This document shows positions 16,158-24,579 of a stretch of 64,000 nt of DNA, in pieces. Position 1 is the first letter of the stretch, and every line of letters starts with the position of its first letter. Source of the stretch: Actinacidiphila paucisporea (lineage in GTDB: Bacteria > Actinomycetota > Actinomycetes > Streptomycetales > Streptomycetaceae). The notes below the pieces were generated by a model that saw only the letters and a list, made by a program, of their open reading frames with translations, was not told where the DNA came from and made no database searches. Both the position numbers and the translations under genes were made by a program. The stretch is from NCBI RefSeq assembly GCF_900142575.1, contig NZ_FRBI01000002.1, positions 248,001 to 312,000 on the forward strand, read 5' to 3'.

Positions 16158-17488
16158 CACTTGGCCTGCGCGATGTCCTTGTCGACCTGCTTGTCGACGC
16201 CCTGCAGTCCGCTGACGAGGTCCTTGGACTTGCCTGACTCGTAGGCGTAGCCGAAGTCCTGCAGTGTCACCTGGTAGGCGCCGCCGTTGACGCTCGGCGG
16301 GGTGGTGGTGCTGTTCGGGTTCTGCGCGATGTCCAGGAAGGTCTTGAAGGACGGGTCGGGGTCGAGCTTCGGCGACTTCAGGGCGGCCAGCGTCGAGGGC
16401 ACGTTGTGGATGGCGTTGGCGAAGGAGACGACCGCGTCGGTGTCGGTGGTCATGAACTTCACCAGCTCCCAGGCCGCGTTCTTCTTGGCGCTGGTGTTGG
16501 CGATGCCGATGATCGTGCCGGACAGGTAGCCCTTGCCGTAGGTGGCCACCTGGTCGTCGGGCACCGGGAAGGGCGCCACGGCCAGGTCCTTCATCCCGGC
16601 GTCCTTGGCCATGCCCGCACGCCACTCGCCGTCGATGCCCATGGCGACCTGGCCGGTCTGCAGCGGGTTCTTGGCGCCGAACTCGTCACCGAAGGCGGAG
16701 CGGTACTTCTCCAGCTTGCCGAAGCCGCCGAGCGCCTTGACCATGTCCTGCTGCCACCCGAACATCGCGGCGAACCCGGGGTCCTTGGCGACCTGCGACT
16801 TGCCCGATGCGTCGAAGTACTTCACGCCCCACTGCGCGGCAATGTGCATCGGCGTGGACTCGTAGCCGTGGAAGTTCGGCATGAAGCCGAGCTGTGAGTA
16901 GGAATCGCCGCTGGACTTCGTCAGCTTGACCGCGTCCTGCTTGAACTCGCTGAGGGTCTTCGGCGGCGACGCGATGCCCGCCGCGGCGAATTCCTTGGTG
17001 TTGTAGTACAGCCCGTACGCGTCGCCCAGCAGCGGCAGCGAGCAGCGCTTGCCCTGGAACTGGGTGTATTCCAGCATCGGCTCGGGGAAGGTCGCGGCCG
17101 GGTCGATGTGCGACTTCTGCAGGAAGGGCGCGAGGTCGGCGAAGGTGCCCGAGGAGCAGAACTGGCCGACGTTGTCGGTGGTGAAGGAGGAAACGACGTC
17201 CGGCGCCTTCGAACCGCCGGCCCGCAAAGCCTGGTTGATCTTGTCGTCGGTGATGTTGCCCTGCACCTTGACGTGGATGTTGGGGTGCGCCTTCTCGAAC
17301 CTGGTGACGTTGTCGTTGATCGCCTTCAGCTCGTTGGGCGCCGACCAGCCGTGCCAGAAGGTGATGGTGACGTCCTTGCCGGCGTCGTCGGCGGCCGAGG
17401 TGGTGCTCTGGCCGGTGCACGCGCTCGCGAGCAGGGTGATCGCGGCGCTCGCCGCCACGGCGGCTGCCGCCTTGCGTATACGGGACAC
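16157..17488 (-). CDS. Sugar-binding lipoprotein of a CUT1 ABC importer
   Basis: A 443-residue extracellular solute-binding protein (family 1). The signal peptide ends in lipobox LASAC, so the mature protein would be lipid-anchored at the resulting Cys and would capture oligosaccharide for the two permeases that follow. The family signature region VTITFWHGWSAPNELKAIND begins the mature domain. It follows the ROK regulator gene by 97 bp. The sugar cannot be read from sequence; a beta-linked disaccharide is inferred from the GH4 gene in the same operon. Confidence 0.92.
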   Translation of the reverse strand: MSRIRKAAAAVAASAAITLLASACTGQSTTSAADDAGKDVTITFWHGWSAPNELKAINDNVTRFEKAHPNIHVKVQGNITDDKINQALRAGGSKAPDVVSSFTTDNVGQFCSSGTFADLAPFLQKSHIDPAATFPEPMLEYTQFQGKRCSLPLLGDAYGLYYNTKEFAAAGIASPPKTLSEFKQDAVKLTKSSGDSYSQLGFMPNFHGYESTPMHIAAQWGVKYFDASGKSQVAKDPGFAAMFGWQQDMVKALGGFGKLEKYRSAFGDEFGAKNPLQTGQVAMGIDGEWRAGMAKDAGMKDLAVAPFPVPDDQVATYGKGYLSGTIIGIANTSAKKNAAWELVKFMTTDTDAVVSFANAIHNVPSTLAALKSPKLDPDPSFKTFLDIAQNPNSTTTPPSVNGGAYQVTLQDFGYAYESGKSKDLVSGLQGVDKQVDKDIAQAK

Positions 17489-17585
17489 TGCTCTTTGCCT
17501 CCGGGGTACGAGGGTGGGCGAGGGTGTGCGGTGCCGTCGGAGCGGCGCTGGGAGGCCGTTCCGCCGGGCGGTGGGGGTGGTGCGG

Positions 17586-18812
17586 TCAGCGCGAGGTGTC
17601 GAACACCTCGTCGCGGGTGGTGGCGAGCGCGCTCTCCAGCGCGCCGCTCAGGACGGGGTGCATCTCGACGGTGCCGAGCACCAGCCGCGGCCGGGGCACG
17701 GCCAGTTCGGCCAGCTCCGACTGGATGAGGGCGCGCAGCGGTTCACCGCCCGCGACGGCGACATCGCCGGCCAGCACGATCAGCTCCGGGTCGAGCACGG
17801 CGACCACCGAGGCCAGGCCGACCGCCATGCCGGTGGCGCAGCGGGCGAGCAGTTCCGCTGACGGACCCGTGCCGCCCTGCCCGGACGCGTCGTGGGCGGC
17901 CGCGGCCTTGCCCAGCACCATGGCGGCGGCGTCCGGCAGCGGGGCGTCGGGGATGTCCAGGCCCAGCTCCCGCGCGTGCCGCAGTACGGCGTTGCAGCCG
18001 GCCAGCTCCTGGAAGCCGCCGTTGTTGGTCCTGGTCACGTTGCGGACCAGCGGGGTGCCGGGCACCGGCAGGAAGCCGACCTCGCCGGCGCCGCCGGTCC
18101 ATCCGCGGTGCAGCCTGCCGCCGATCATCAGGGCGGCGCCGATGCCCTCCTCGTTCCACAGCAGGACGAAGTCGTCGTGGCCGCGGGCGGCGCCGATCCG
18201 CTGCTCGGCGACGGCGGCGAGGTTGACGTCGTTGTCGTACTCCAGCGGCATCGGCAGCGCGGCGGCCAGCTCGTCGAGGAGCGCGGGGGAGTGCCAGCCG
18301 GGCAGGTGGCTGGCATAGCGCAGCCGTCCGGTGCTGGGGTCGAAGGCGCCCGGTGTGCCGATGACGCCGCGGTGCAGGTCGGAGCGGCTGAGGCCGGCGG
18401 CCTTCACCGCGCCGTCCAGGGCCTGGACGACCTGTTCGACCGCGCTGCCCGCCCGGTGGTGCGGGGTGGGCAGCCGGAAGGAGCCGACGGTGCGGCCGGT
18501 GATGTCGGCGACCGCGGCCCTGATGCGTTCCGTGGTCACGTCGAGGCCCGCGACGTGGGCGGCGGCCGGGTTGACCGAGTAGAGCTGGGCGTTCGGCCCC
18601 GGGCGGCCCGCGGTGGTGCCGGTGGCCAGCACCAGCCCGGCCGCCTCCAGCCGCGCCAGCAGCTGCGAGGCGGTGGGCTTGGACAGGCCGGTGAGCTTGC
18701 CGATCCGGGTCCGGGAGAGCGTGCCGTGCTCCAGCAGGAGGTCGAGCGCGGCGCGGTCGTTCATGGCGCGCAGAACGCGCGGCGTACCAGGTGTGCCAGG
18801 GGTGCCAGCCAT
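17586..18812 (-). CDS. ROK-family transcriptional regulator
   Basis: About 408 residues. The N-terminal winged helix-turn-helix (GTLSRTRIGKLTGLSKPTAS) is followed by a ROK sugar-kinase-like domain containing PGPNAQLYSVNPAAAHVAGLD and GGAGEVGFLPVPG. It probably represses the downstream transport operon and itself, with a sugar as inducer. The usual ROK zinc motif (CxCGxxGCxE) is absent: the matching region reads NGGFQELAGCNAVLR with one Cys. The second ATG at 18812 is preferred, since GGGAGG lies 9 bases before it and directly abuts the first ATG at 18821. A perfect palindrome stands upstream at 18840-18854. Confidence 0.9.
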   Translation of the reverse strand: MAGTPGTPGTPRVLRAMNDRAALDLLLEHGTLSRTRIGKLTGLSKPTASQLLARLEAAGLVLATGTTAGRPGPNAQLYSVNPAAAHVAGLDVTTERIRAAVADITGRTVGSFRLPTPHHRAGSAVEQVVQALDGAVKAAGLSRSDLHRGVIGTPGAFDPSTGRLRYASHLPGWHSPALLDELAAALPMPLEYDNDVNLAAVAEQRIGAARGHDDFVLLWNEEGIGAALMIGGRLHRGWTGGAGEVGFLPVPGTPLVRNVTRTNNGGFQELAGCNAVLRHARELGLDIPDAPLPDAAAMVLGKAAAAHDASGQGGTGPSAELLARCATGMAVGLASVVAVLDPELIVLAGDVAVAGGEPLRALIQSELAELAVPRPRLVLGTVEMHPVLSGALESALATTRDEVFDTSR

Positions 18813-18839
18813 GCGCGCCATCCTCCCTCAGTTCACTGT

Positions 18840-18854
18840 TAGGAAAGTTTCCTA
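18840..18854. promoter_or_regulatory. Perfect inverted repeat, likely operator of the ROK regulator
   Basis: TAGGAAA-G-TTTCCTA, two 7-base arms around one base, 28 bp upstream of the regulator start. AT-rich palindromes of this sort are typical ROK operators in Streptomyces, and AT-rich sequence stands out here. It suggests autoregulation. I found no second copy in the 97-bp gap before the binding-protein gene. Confidence 0.7.
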
Positions 18855-18933
18855 TTGGCAAAACGAAAGGTAGGCCCGCCGTCAGGGGAGCGTCAAGGGG
18901 TGCAGAAGGCCGTGCGGCCAAGTCGTTATCTAC

Positions 18934-18967
18934 CCGGTGGGGGCCGCCCGTAGACGGCCCCCACCGG
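18934..18967. terminator. Hairpin terminator after the mscS-like gene
   Basis: A perfect 13-bp stem, CCGGTGGGGGCCG pairing with CGGCCCCCACCGG, around an 8-base loop. No U-tract follows, as is common in Streptomyces. It separates the MscS gene from the ROK regulator. Confidence 0.7.
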
Positions 18968-19000
18968 TGAAGTCGGGGCGTGCCTGCGCCCCGGGTCGGC

Positions 19001-19060
19001 GGTGGTACGGGCGCGGGCGGCGTGCGCCCCGGGTGGTACGGGCGCGGGCGGCGTGCGCCC
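19001..19060. repeat. Two-copy 29-bp direct repeat
   Basis: The 29-base stretch from 19001 to 19029 (beginning GGTGGTACGGGCGCGGGCGG) is repeated exactly at 19032-19060. It lies in the non-coding gap between the terminator and the mscS-like stop codon. It is probably a local duplication; no function is evident. Confidence 0.7.
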
Positions 19061-19078
19061 GCGGTGGCGGCGCGCGCC

Positions 19079-20125
19079 TCAGCGCTCGCCGGCGGCCGGC
19101 GGCGGTACGGACGCGGCGCGCTGCTCGGGCGCCGGGCCGTTCTCCTCGGCGCCGTCGGCGACGGGCGCGCCCTCGGCGGCCACCGCCGCGGGATCGGTCA
19201 CCGTCGCGGCGGGGGAGCCGCCGGTGATCACGATGCCCTCCCGGTCGAAGGCCCGCTTGATCCGCCAGCGCAGCTCCCGCGCCACCGGCGCCGCCTGCCC
19301 GGGCATCGTCCTGGCCTGCACCTGGAGCACCACGAAATCCGAGCCCACCGACTCCAGGCCGAGCAGCTGCACCGGCTCCCACAGGAACTCGTCCCACGGG
19401 TCTTCCTTGCTCATGGTGTCCCCGGTCTCCACGATCACCGCACGCGCCCGGTCCATGTCCTCGCCCGCGCCCACCTGGACGTCCACCACGGCCGTGGCCC
19501 AGCCCTGGCTCAGATTGCCGATCCGCTTGACCTCGCCGTTGCGCACGTACCAGATCTCGCCGTTGTCGCCGCGCAGCTTCGTCACCCGCAGGCCCACCTC
19601 GACGACCGTGCCGGAGGCCACGCCGGCGTCGATGACGTCGCCGACGCCGTACTGGTCCTCCAGGATCATGAAGACGCCGGACAGGAAGTCCGTCACCAGG
19701 TTGCGGGCGCCGAAGCCGATCGCGACCCCGGCGACGCCGGCGCTGGCCAGCAGCGGCGCCAGGTCGATCCGCAGCACCGACAGGATGGTCAGCGCCGCCG
19801 TGCCCAGGATGACGAACGACGCCACGCTCCTGAGCACCGAGCCGATCGCCTCGCTGCGCTGCTTGCGCCGCTCCGCGTTGACCAGCAGCCCGCCCAGCGC
19901 CGTCGCGGCCGCGGCCTCGGCACCCCGGTTCATCCGCTCGATCAGCCGGCTGATGGTGCGCCGCACGGCCGTGCGCAGGACGATCGCGATCACCAGGATC
20001 AGCAGGATCTGCAGCCCGGCGTTCAGCCAGCTGGCCCAGTTGTCGTCCACCCAGCTGCCTGCCTGGGAGGCCGTGCGGGACACGCTGTCGAGGGGGGCGG
20101 CGGCGGGGGGCGTCGCGGTGGACAC
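19079..20125 (-). CDS. mscS: Mechanosensitive ion channel, MscS family
   Basis: A 348-residue small-conductance mechanosensitive channel that would open under membrane tension to release solutes after osmotic downshock. Membrane helices are NAGLQILLILVIAIVLRTAV, VASFVILGTAALTILSVL and the pore-lining helix LLASAGVAGVAIGFGARNLV. The beta domain with DVIDAG follows, and then a variable Ala/Glu-rich tail. The GTG start at 20125 is chosen because CCGGAGG precedes it; earlier in-frame codons lack a ribosome site. Confidence 0.92.
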   Translation of the reverse strand: MSTATPPAAAPLDSVSRTASQAGSWVDDNWASWLNAGLQILLILVIAIVLRTAVRRTISRLIERMNRGAEAAAATALGGLLVNAERRKQRSEAIGSVLRSVASFVILGTAALTILSVLRIDLAPLLASAGVAGVAIGFGARNLVTDFLSGVFMILEDQYGVGDVIDAGVASGTVVEVGLRVTKLRGDNGEIWYVRNGEVKRIGNLSQGWATAVVDVQVGAGEDMDRARAVIVETGDTMSKEDPWDEFLWEPVQLLGLESVGSDFVVLQVQARTMPGQAAPVARELRWRIKRAFDREGIVITGGSPAATVTDPAAVAAEGAPVADGAEENGPAPEQRAASVPPPAAGER

Positions 20126-20382
20126 GGTCGGGAACCTCCGGAGTGTGCGAAGCCTCCACAGTAACGAAGGACCGATGCTGTTCCGTTGCCCGTTCGAGGA
20201 GCGGAAAGCCGCCGGGCGGGGGAGAAAGGGAGGAGTGGCGCCTGATGGAAGAGCAGCAGTGTGGTCCAAAACACCCTCGGTCCGTTACCCGGGCATGGTG
20301 GCGCCGAGCCCCGCCTTCCGGAGAGACTGAGACAGATCGTCCCGGCGCGAGCCACGCGCCGCCGGCGTTAAAGGAGGCATCC

Positions 20383-20919
20383 GTGCCGCATGTCCTGGTC
20401 CTGAACGCGTCGTACGAGCCGCTCGGCGTCGTACCGCTCCGCCGCGCGCTCGTCCTCGTGCTCAACAACAAGGCCGTATGCCTAGAGGAATCCGGCGCCT
20501 ATCTGCACAGCGAGACGCAGGCGCTGCCGGCGCCCAGTGTCGTGAAGCTCACCAAATTCGTCCGCGTCCCTTTTCGCGGCACCGTTCCGCTGACCCGCAG
20601 GGCGCTCTTCGCCCGGGACGGCGGCAGGTGCGCCTACTGCGGGGCCGCCGCCACCAGCGTCGACCATGTCATCCCGCGCAGCCGGGGCGGCCAGCACGCC
20701 TGGGAGAACGTGGTGGCGGCCTGCAGGCGCTGCAACCACGTCAAAGCCGACCGCCATGTCGCCGAACTGGGCTGGCGGCTGCGCCATCAACCGGCCCCGC
20801 CCTCGGGACTCGCCTGGCGGATCATCGGGACCGGGCACCGGGACCCGCGCTGGCTGCCATATCTGCAACCTTTCGGCGCGGATGACGCCCTGGCCCGGAT
20901 CGACGGCATATCAGCCTGA
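20383..20919 (+). CDS. HNH endonuclease family protein
   Basis: A 178-residue protein with a C-terminal HNH nuclease domain. Its core reads CAYCGAAATSVDHVIPRSRGG, then ENVVAACRRCNHVKADR, giving a Cys4 zinc site plus the catalytic His and Asn. The N-terminal half begins with VLVLNASYEPL, typical of a widespread actinobacterial housekeeping HNH protein of unknown cellular role. The GTG start follows a strong AAAGGAGG. It stands alone, divergent from mscS, and ends at a large palindromic terminator. Confidence 0.92.
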   Translation: MPHVLVLNASYEPLGVVPLRRALVLVLNNKAVCLEESGAYLHSETQALPAPSVVKLTKFVRVPFRGTVPLTRRALFARDGGRCAYCGAAATSVDHVIPRSRGGQHAWENVVAACRRCNHVKADRHVAELGWRLRHQPAPPSGLAWRIIGTGHRDPRWLPYLQPFGADDALARIDGISA

Positions 20920-20937
20920 GATTCGGGCCTTCGTGCG

Positions 20938-20979
20938 TCACGGGGTGACCCGCCCGCCGGCGGGCGGGTCACCCCGTGA
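20938..20979. terminator. Perfect 42-bp palindrome, bidirectional terminator
   Basis: TCACGGGGTGACCCGCCCGCC is followed immediately by its exact reverse complement, a 21-bp stem with no spacer. It lies 18 bp past the HNH stop and includes the last codons and stop of the convergent GH84-like gene, so it probably terminates both transcripts. Confidence 0.8.
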
Positions 20980-23900
20980 CCGCGTATGCCTCGATGCCGT
21001 ACAGCGAGTAACCGTAGGTGGTGGCCCTGCGTACTCCCTGCACCCGGATGAAGGCGGTCCGCCCGGCGCCGTCCAGCCATACGGCCTCCCGGCCGCCGCC
21101 GCCGGCCGCCACGGTGGCCGCGGTGTGCCAGGTCACGCCGTCGGCGGAGGTCTGCACCTCGTAGCGCGCCGCGTACGCGTCCTGCCAGTGCAGCACCACC
21201 TCGCCGACCCGCACGGGGGCCGCGAGCCGCACCTGCACCCAGGCCGCGTCGTCCACCGGTGAGGACCAGCGGGTCGCCGGGTCGCCGTCGGCCACCGCGG
21301 CGGCCGGGAAGTCCGGGGTCTCGTCGCCCGACGAGGAGGCGAGAGCGCCGGGCACCAGATCGGGACCGCCGGTCGGCAGGCGCACCCGCACGGTGACGAT
21401 CCGCTCCACGGTCCGGCCCGCGACCGTGCAGCGCACCGGCACCGCGTACGTCCCGGGAGCGGTGCCGGGCGCCACCGACACGGTCAGCGGCAGCCGTACG
21501 GTGCCGCCGCGGGGCAGGGGCAGCTTCCCGGGCACCCGCACGGCGACCGGGCCCCCGGCCGGCCCCCCTGCGGACGCCGACACCACGAGGTCCCTGGGCA
21601 GCCCCGAGGCCACCGAGGCGGTCACCTTCACCGCCGGTCCGCCCGCGGCCGCGTCGACCTGCGGGGCGTCCAGGGTGACGCGGGGCGGGCCGGCGAACCA
21701 CGGCACGACCTCGTACACCCCGCGCCCGTCGGACAGGCGTACGGCGTCCACCAGCGCTCCGACGTGCAGCTCGGTCCAGTCCCCGGCCAGCACGCCGACC
21801 CGCCGCCAGCCGCCGCCCGGGGTGTGCGCCTCGACCGAGGCGGGCCCGGCCGGGGGCGGCGTGCCCGGGACCTGCGCGGGCACTCCGGTGGCGGCGACCG
21901 TGAGCGTGTCCAGCTGCCGGGCGCCGCCGAAGTCCACGGTCAGCGGGCCGCTGCCGGCGGCCGTCGACAGGTCGCCGTCCACCGCGGCCGGCGCGTGGCC
22001 GGGTCCGGTCGCGGACCCGGCCTCGGCGCCGCTCACCGCCACGGCGAATTCCCGTACGGTCACCGCGCCCGGCTGGCCCCCGACGGCCCGCAGCCGCACC
22101 CGGCGCACCTTCGTACCGGCGGGGAATCGCGCCGTGACCACCGGCCGGCCGTGGTATTCGCCGACCCGGCGCCAGCCGCCGCCGTCGTCCGCGGCCACCT
22201 CGAGGACCGCGTCGTGCAGGAAGTCGTCGGAGCCGCTGCCGTCGCCCATCGTGACCCGCACCGAGGCGATGTCCCTCGCCGTCCCCAGGTCCACGCCGAA
22301 GGCGTCGTCGGGGCGCGGCGGCGCGTCGCTCGACCAGGCCGTGGCGTCCTTGCCGTCGGCCATCGCCGCGGGGTCGGTGCCGCGGCCCGAGGCCATCGAC
22401 GTGGTCGCCGTGCGGCCGTCGGCGCCCAGCCCGGCCCAGGCGTCGGAGCCGTCCACCGCGCCTGTCAGGAAGTCGTGGAGCACCGGGCCGCCGACCGTGA
22501 CGGTGCCCTCCGCGAGCGCCGCGCGGTCGCCGTCCAGCGCCCGCCGGGCTTGCCAGGCCGCCGTCCCGTCACCGCGGGCCTGCGCCGACAGCAGGTCCAC
22601 CGCGTGCTCGCCCGCCGCTCCGTACAGCGACAGCCGGTCCAGCCAGGGCCGCACCTCGTCGCCGAAACCGCCGCCCGCCAGGGCGTCGAGGCGGCCGGGC
22701 GCGGTACGCATCACGGTGAAGGCCGCCCGCAGCTTCCGCGCCGCGGCCGGCAACTGCCGCCCGCCCGCCGCCGCCGGCTCCGCGAGCGCGGCGCGGAAAG
22801 CGGCGATCAGCGGGCGCAGATACGCCGAGTCCTCGCCGCCGAGCGCCGACGACGACTCGTTGCCGGCCAGGGCGCGCAGCGCCGCCCTGGCCGGCTCGTC
22901 GGGGCCCGCCAGGTCGTCGATCGCCGCCTGCCAGGACGCCTGCGGGTCGTAGCCGGCCGGATTCCAGGCGAAATCCGCGGCAGTGAACAGCGCGATACGC
23001 GAGGCGGCGGGCTGCTGCATGGCGCTCGCCAGCAGGCCGGCCGACACCGTCGCCACGGCCGGCTGCCTCCCGGTGTACGGGCCGAGGAAGAGCCGGTCCG
23101 CCGCGAAGTCGTTGACCGGGTAGTTGTCCACGGTCAGCAGCGGGTGGCGCAGCGCGGCGTCCGCGGCCGCCACCTGGCCGCCGGTGATCCGCTCGGGCAC
23201 CACCCCGACGCCGGTCCACGCCACCTCGACCCGCGGGTCGAGCGCTTTCGCCAGCGCCGTGCGGTAGTCGGTGGCGCCGTCCTGGTAGAACTCGGTCGGC
23301 AGCAGCGACACCGCGGCCGCCGCGCCGTGACGCCCGGTCAGATACGCCGCCGCCGCGTTCGTCACCTCCGCCTGCGCCCGGGCGGCGGCCTGCGGCCCGG
23401 TGCCGAAGGCGCGGGAGTCGGCGGAGCAGTGCCACTCGCTGTAGCTGACGTCCGGGAACTGGAGCTGGAAGGCGCGGATGCCCAGCGCCCACATCGCGTC
23501 CAGCTTGCGCCCGAGCGCGCGCCGGTCGGCGGCCGAGGAGAAGCACAGGTTCTGACCCGGGGCCAGCGCCCAGGCCAGGGTGACGTGGTCCTCGGCAGCG
23601 CGGGCCGCCAGCGCCCGGAAGTCCGCGCGCCGGGCGGCCGGGTAGGGCTCGCGCCACCGCTCCCGGCGGTAGGGGTCGTCGCCGGGGGAGTACAGGTAGC
23701 GGTTCTGCTTGGTCCGCGCCATGAAGTCCAGTTGCGCCAGGCGCTGGTCCTGCGTCCAGGGGACGCCGTAGAAACTCTCCGCGACACCCCGGACCGGGGC
23801 GTTGGGCCAGTCGCGGACGACGACCGGCGCGAAGCCGGTGTCGCTGCCTCGGGTGGCCGTCAACTGGCGCAGCGTCTGCGCGGCGTGGAAGAGTCCGTCG

Positions 23901-24385
23901 GCGCCGGCGCCCCGCAGGGCGACGGTGCCGCCGCTGACGGCCAGCCGGTAGCCGCCGCCCGGCAGGTCGCCCGCGGGCGCGGCCCCGAGGGCGGCGAGCC
24001 GGCTCTCCGCGGGGGCGCCGGCGTAGACCGTCAGGCCGGGGCCGGGGCCCGCCGCGCGGACGACGTCGCGGGCGCCCGCCGAGTGGAGGGTCCGCTCGAT
24101 CAGGTCGAGGGCGTACGGGTCGGCGGTCGCGTCCGCCACGAGGGTCACCTGCGCGGTGACCCAGGCGAAGTCGCCCTGGCGGCGCAGGGACTGGGGCCTG
24201 GGAGAGACGGCCGCAGTGGCGTCCGCAGTGGCGTCCGCAGTGGCGTCCGCGCGGGCGACCGGGCTGGAGACGGGCGACGCGGGGGCGGGCGGCAGCGGTG
24301 TCGGCTGGGCGAAGGCGGGGGCCTGGCCGAGCCAGCCGCCGACGACGGTGGCCGCCAGGGCGACGGCCGAAGTCCTACGCAGCAC
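20969..24385 (-). CDS. Secreted GH84-like beta-N-acetylglucosaminidase with carbohydrate-binding modules
   Basis: A 1138-residue secreted protein. Its order is: signal peptide ending near AFA-QP (about 26); a GH20-like N-terminal domain (about 60-190); a GH84 (hyaluronidase/O-GlcNAcase-like) catalytic domain starting at VRGVAESFYGVPW (198-210); a helical region; an F5/8-type (CBM32-like) module; a NEW3-type domain; and a C-terminal F5/8-type module. GH84 enzymes normally have adjacent catalytic Asp-Asp; here the strand reads FQLQFPDVSYSEW with Pro311-Asp312. Chitin or glycan breakdown outside the cell is likely, but activity is uncertain. The GTG start follows GGAGGAGG. Confidence 0.87.
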   Translation of the reverse strand: MLRRTSAVALAATVVGGWLGQAPAFAQPTPLPPAPASPVSSPVARADATADATADATAAVSPRPQSLRRQGDFAWVTAQVTLVADATADPYALDLIERTLHSAGARDVVRAAGPGPGLTVYAGAPAESRLAALGAAPAGDLPGGGYRLAVSGGTVALRGAGADGLFHAAQTLRQLTATRGSDTGFAPVVVRDWPNAPVRGVAESFYGVPWTQDQRLAQLDFMARTKQNRYLYSPGDDPYRRERWREPYPAARRADFRALAARAAEDHVTLAWALAPGQNLCFSSAADRRALGRKLDAMWALGIRAFQLQFPDVSYSEWHCSADSRAFGTGPQAAARAQAEVTNAAAAYLTGRHGAAAAVSLLPTEFYQDGATDYRTALAKALDPRVEVAWTGVGVVPERITGGQVAAADAALRHPLLTVDNYPVNDFAADRLFLGPYTGRQPAVATVSAGLLASAMQQPAASRIALFTAADFAWNPAGYDPQASWQAAIDDLAGPDEPARAALRALAGNESSSALGGEDSAYLRPLIAAFRAALAEPAAAGGRQLPAAARKLRAAFTVMRTAPGRLDALAGGGFGDEVRPWLDRLSLYGAAGEHAVDLLSAQARGDGTAAWQARRALDGDRAALAEGTVTVGGPVLHDFLTGAVDGSDAWAGLGADGRTATTSMASGRGTDPAAMADGKDATAWSSDAPPRPDDAFGVDLGTARDIASVRVTMGDGSGSDDFLHDAVLEVAADDGGGWRRVGEYHGRPVVTARFPAGTKVRRVRLRAVGGQPGAVTVREFAVAVSGAEAGSATGPGHAPAAVDGDLSTAAGSGPLTVDFGGARQLDTLTVAATGVPAQVPGTPPPAGPASVEAHTPGGGWRRVGVLAGDWTELHVGALVDAVRLSDGRGVYEVVPWFAGPPRVTLDAPQVDAAAGGPAVKVTASVASGLPRDLVVSASAGGPAGGPVAVRVPGKLPLPRGGTVRLPLTVSVAPGTAPGTYAVPVRCTVAGRTVERIVTVRVRLPTGGPDLVPGALASSSGDETPDFPAAAVADGDPATRWSSPVDDAAWVQVRLAAPVRVGEVVLHWQDAYAARYEVQTSADGVTWHTAATVAAGGGGREAVWLDGAGRTAFIRVQGVRRATTYGYSLYGIEAYAVTG
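24213..24248. repeat. Three exact 12-nt tandem repeats in the GH84-like gene
   Basis: GCAGTGGCGTCC occurs three times in tandem just after the signal peptide region, encoding Asp-Ala-Thr-Ala repeats in the linker of the secreted protein. It is in frame, so copy-number change would not disrupt the gene. Confidence 0.85.
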
Positions 24386-24579
24386 GGGGTCCTCCTCCGG
24401 CCTTGTGCGCGACGCCGGACAGCGAGCCCATCACTCCCGCCCGCCCCGTGTCAACGGGTCTCCCGCGTGTCCGGGACCGCCGGTGCGGGGGTGCCGGTGA
24501 GTTATCCACAGGCTTCCGCGAGGGGCGGGGGTGACGTGCGAGGATGGGCGTCTCACCTGACGAGAAGGAGTGGGCCACC

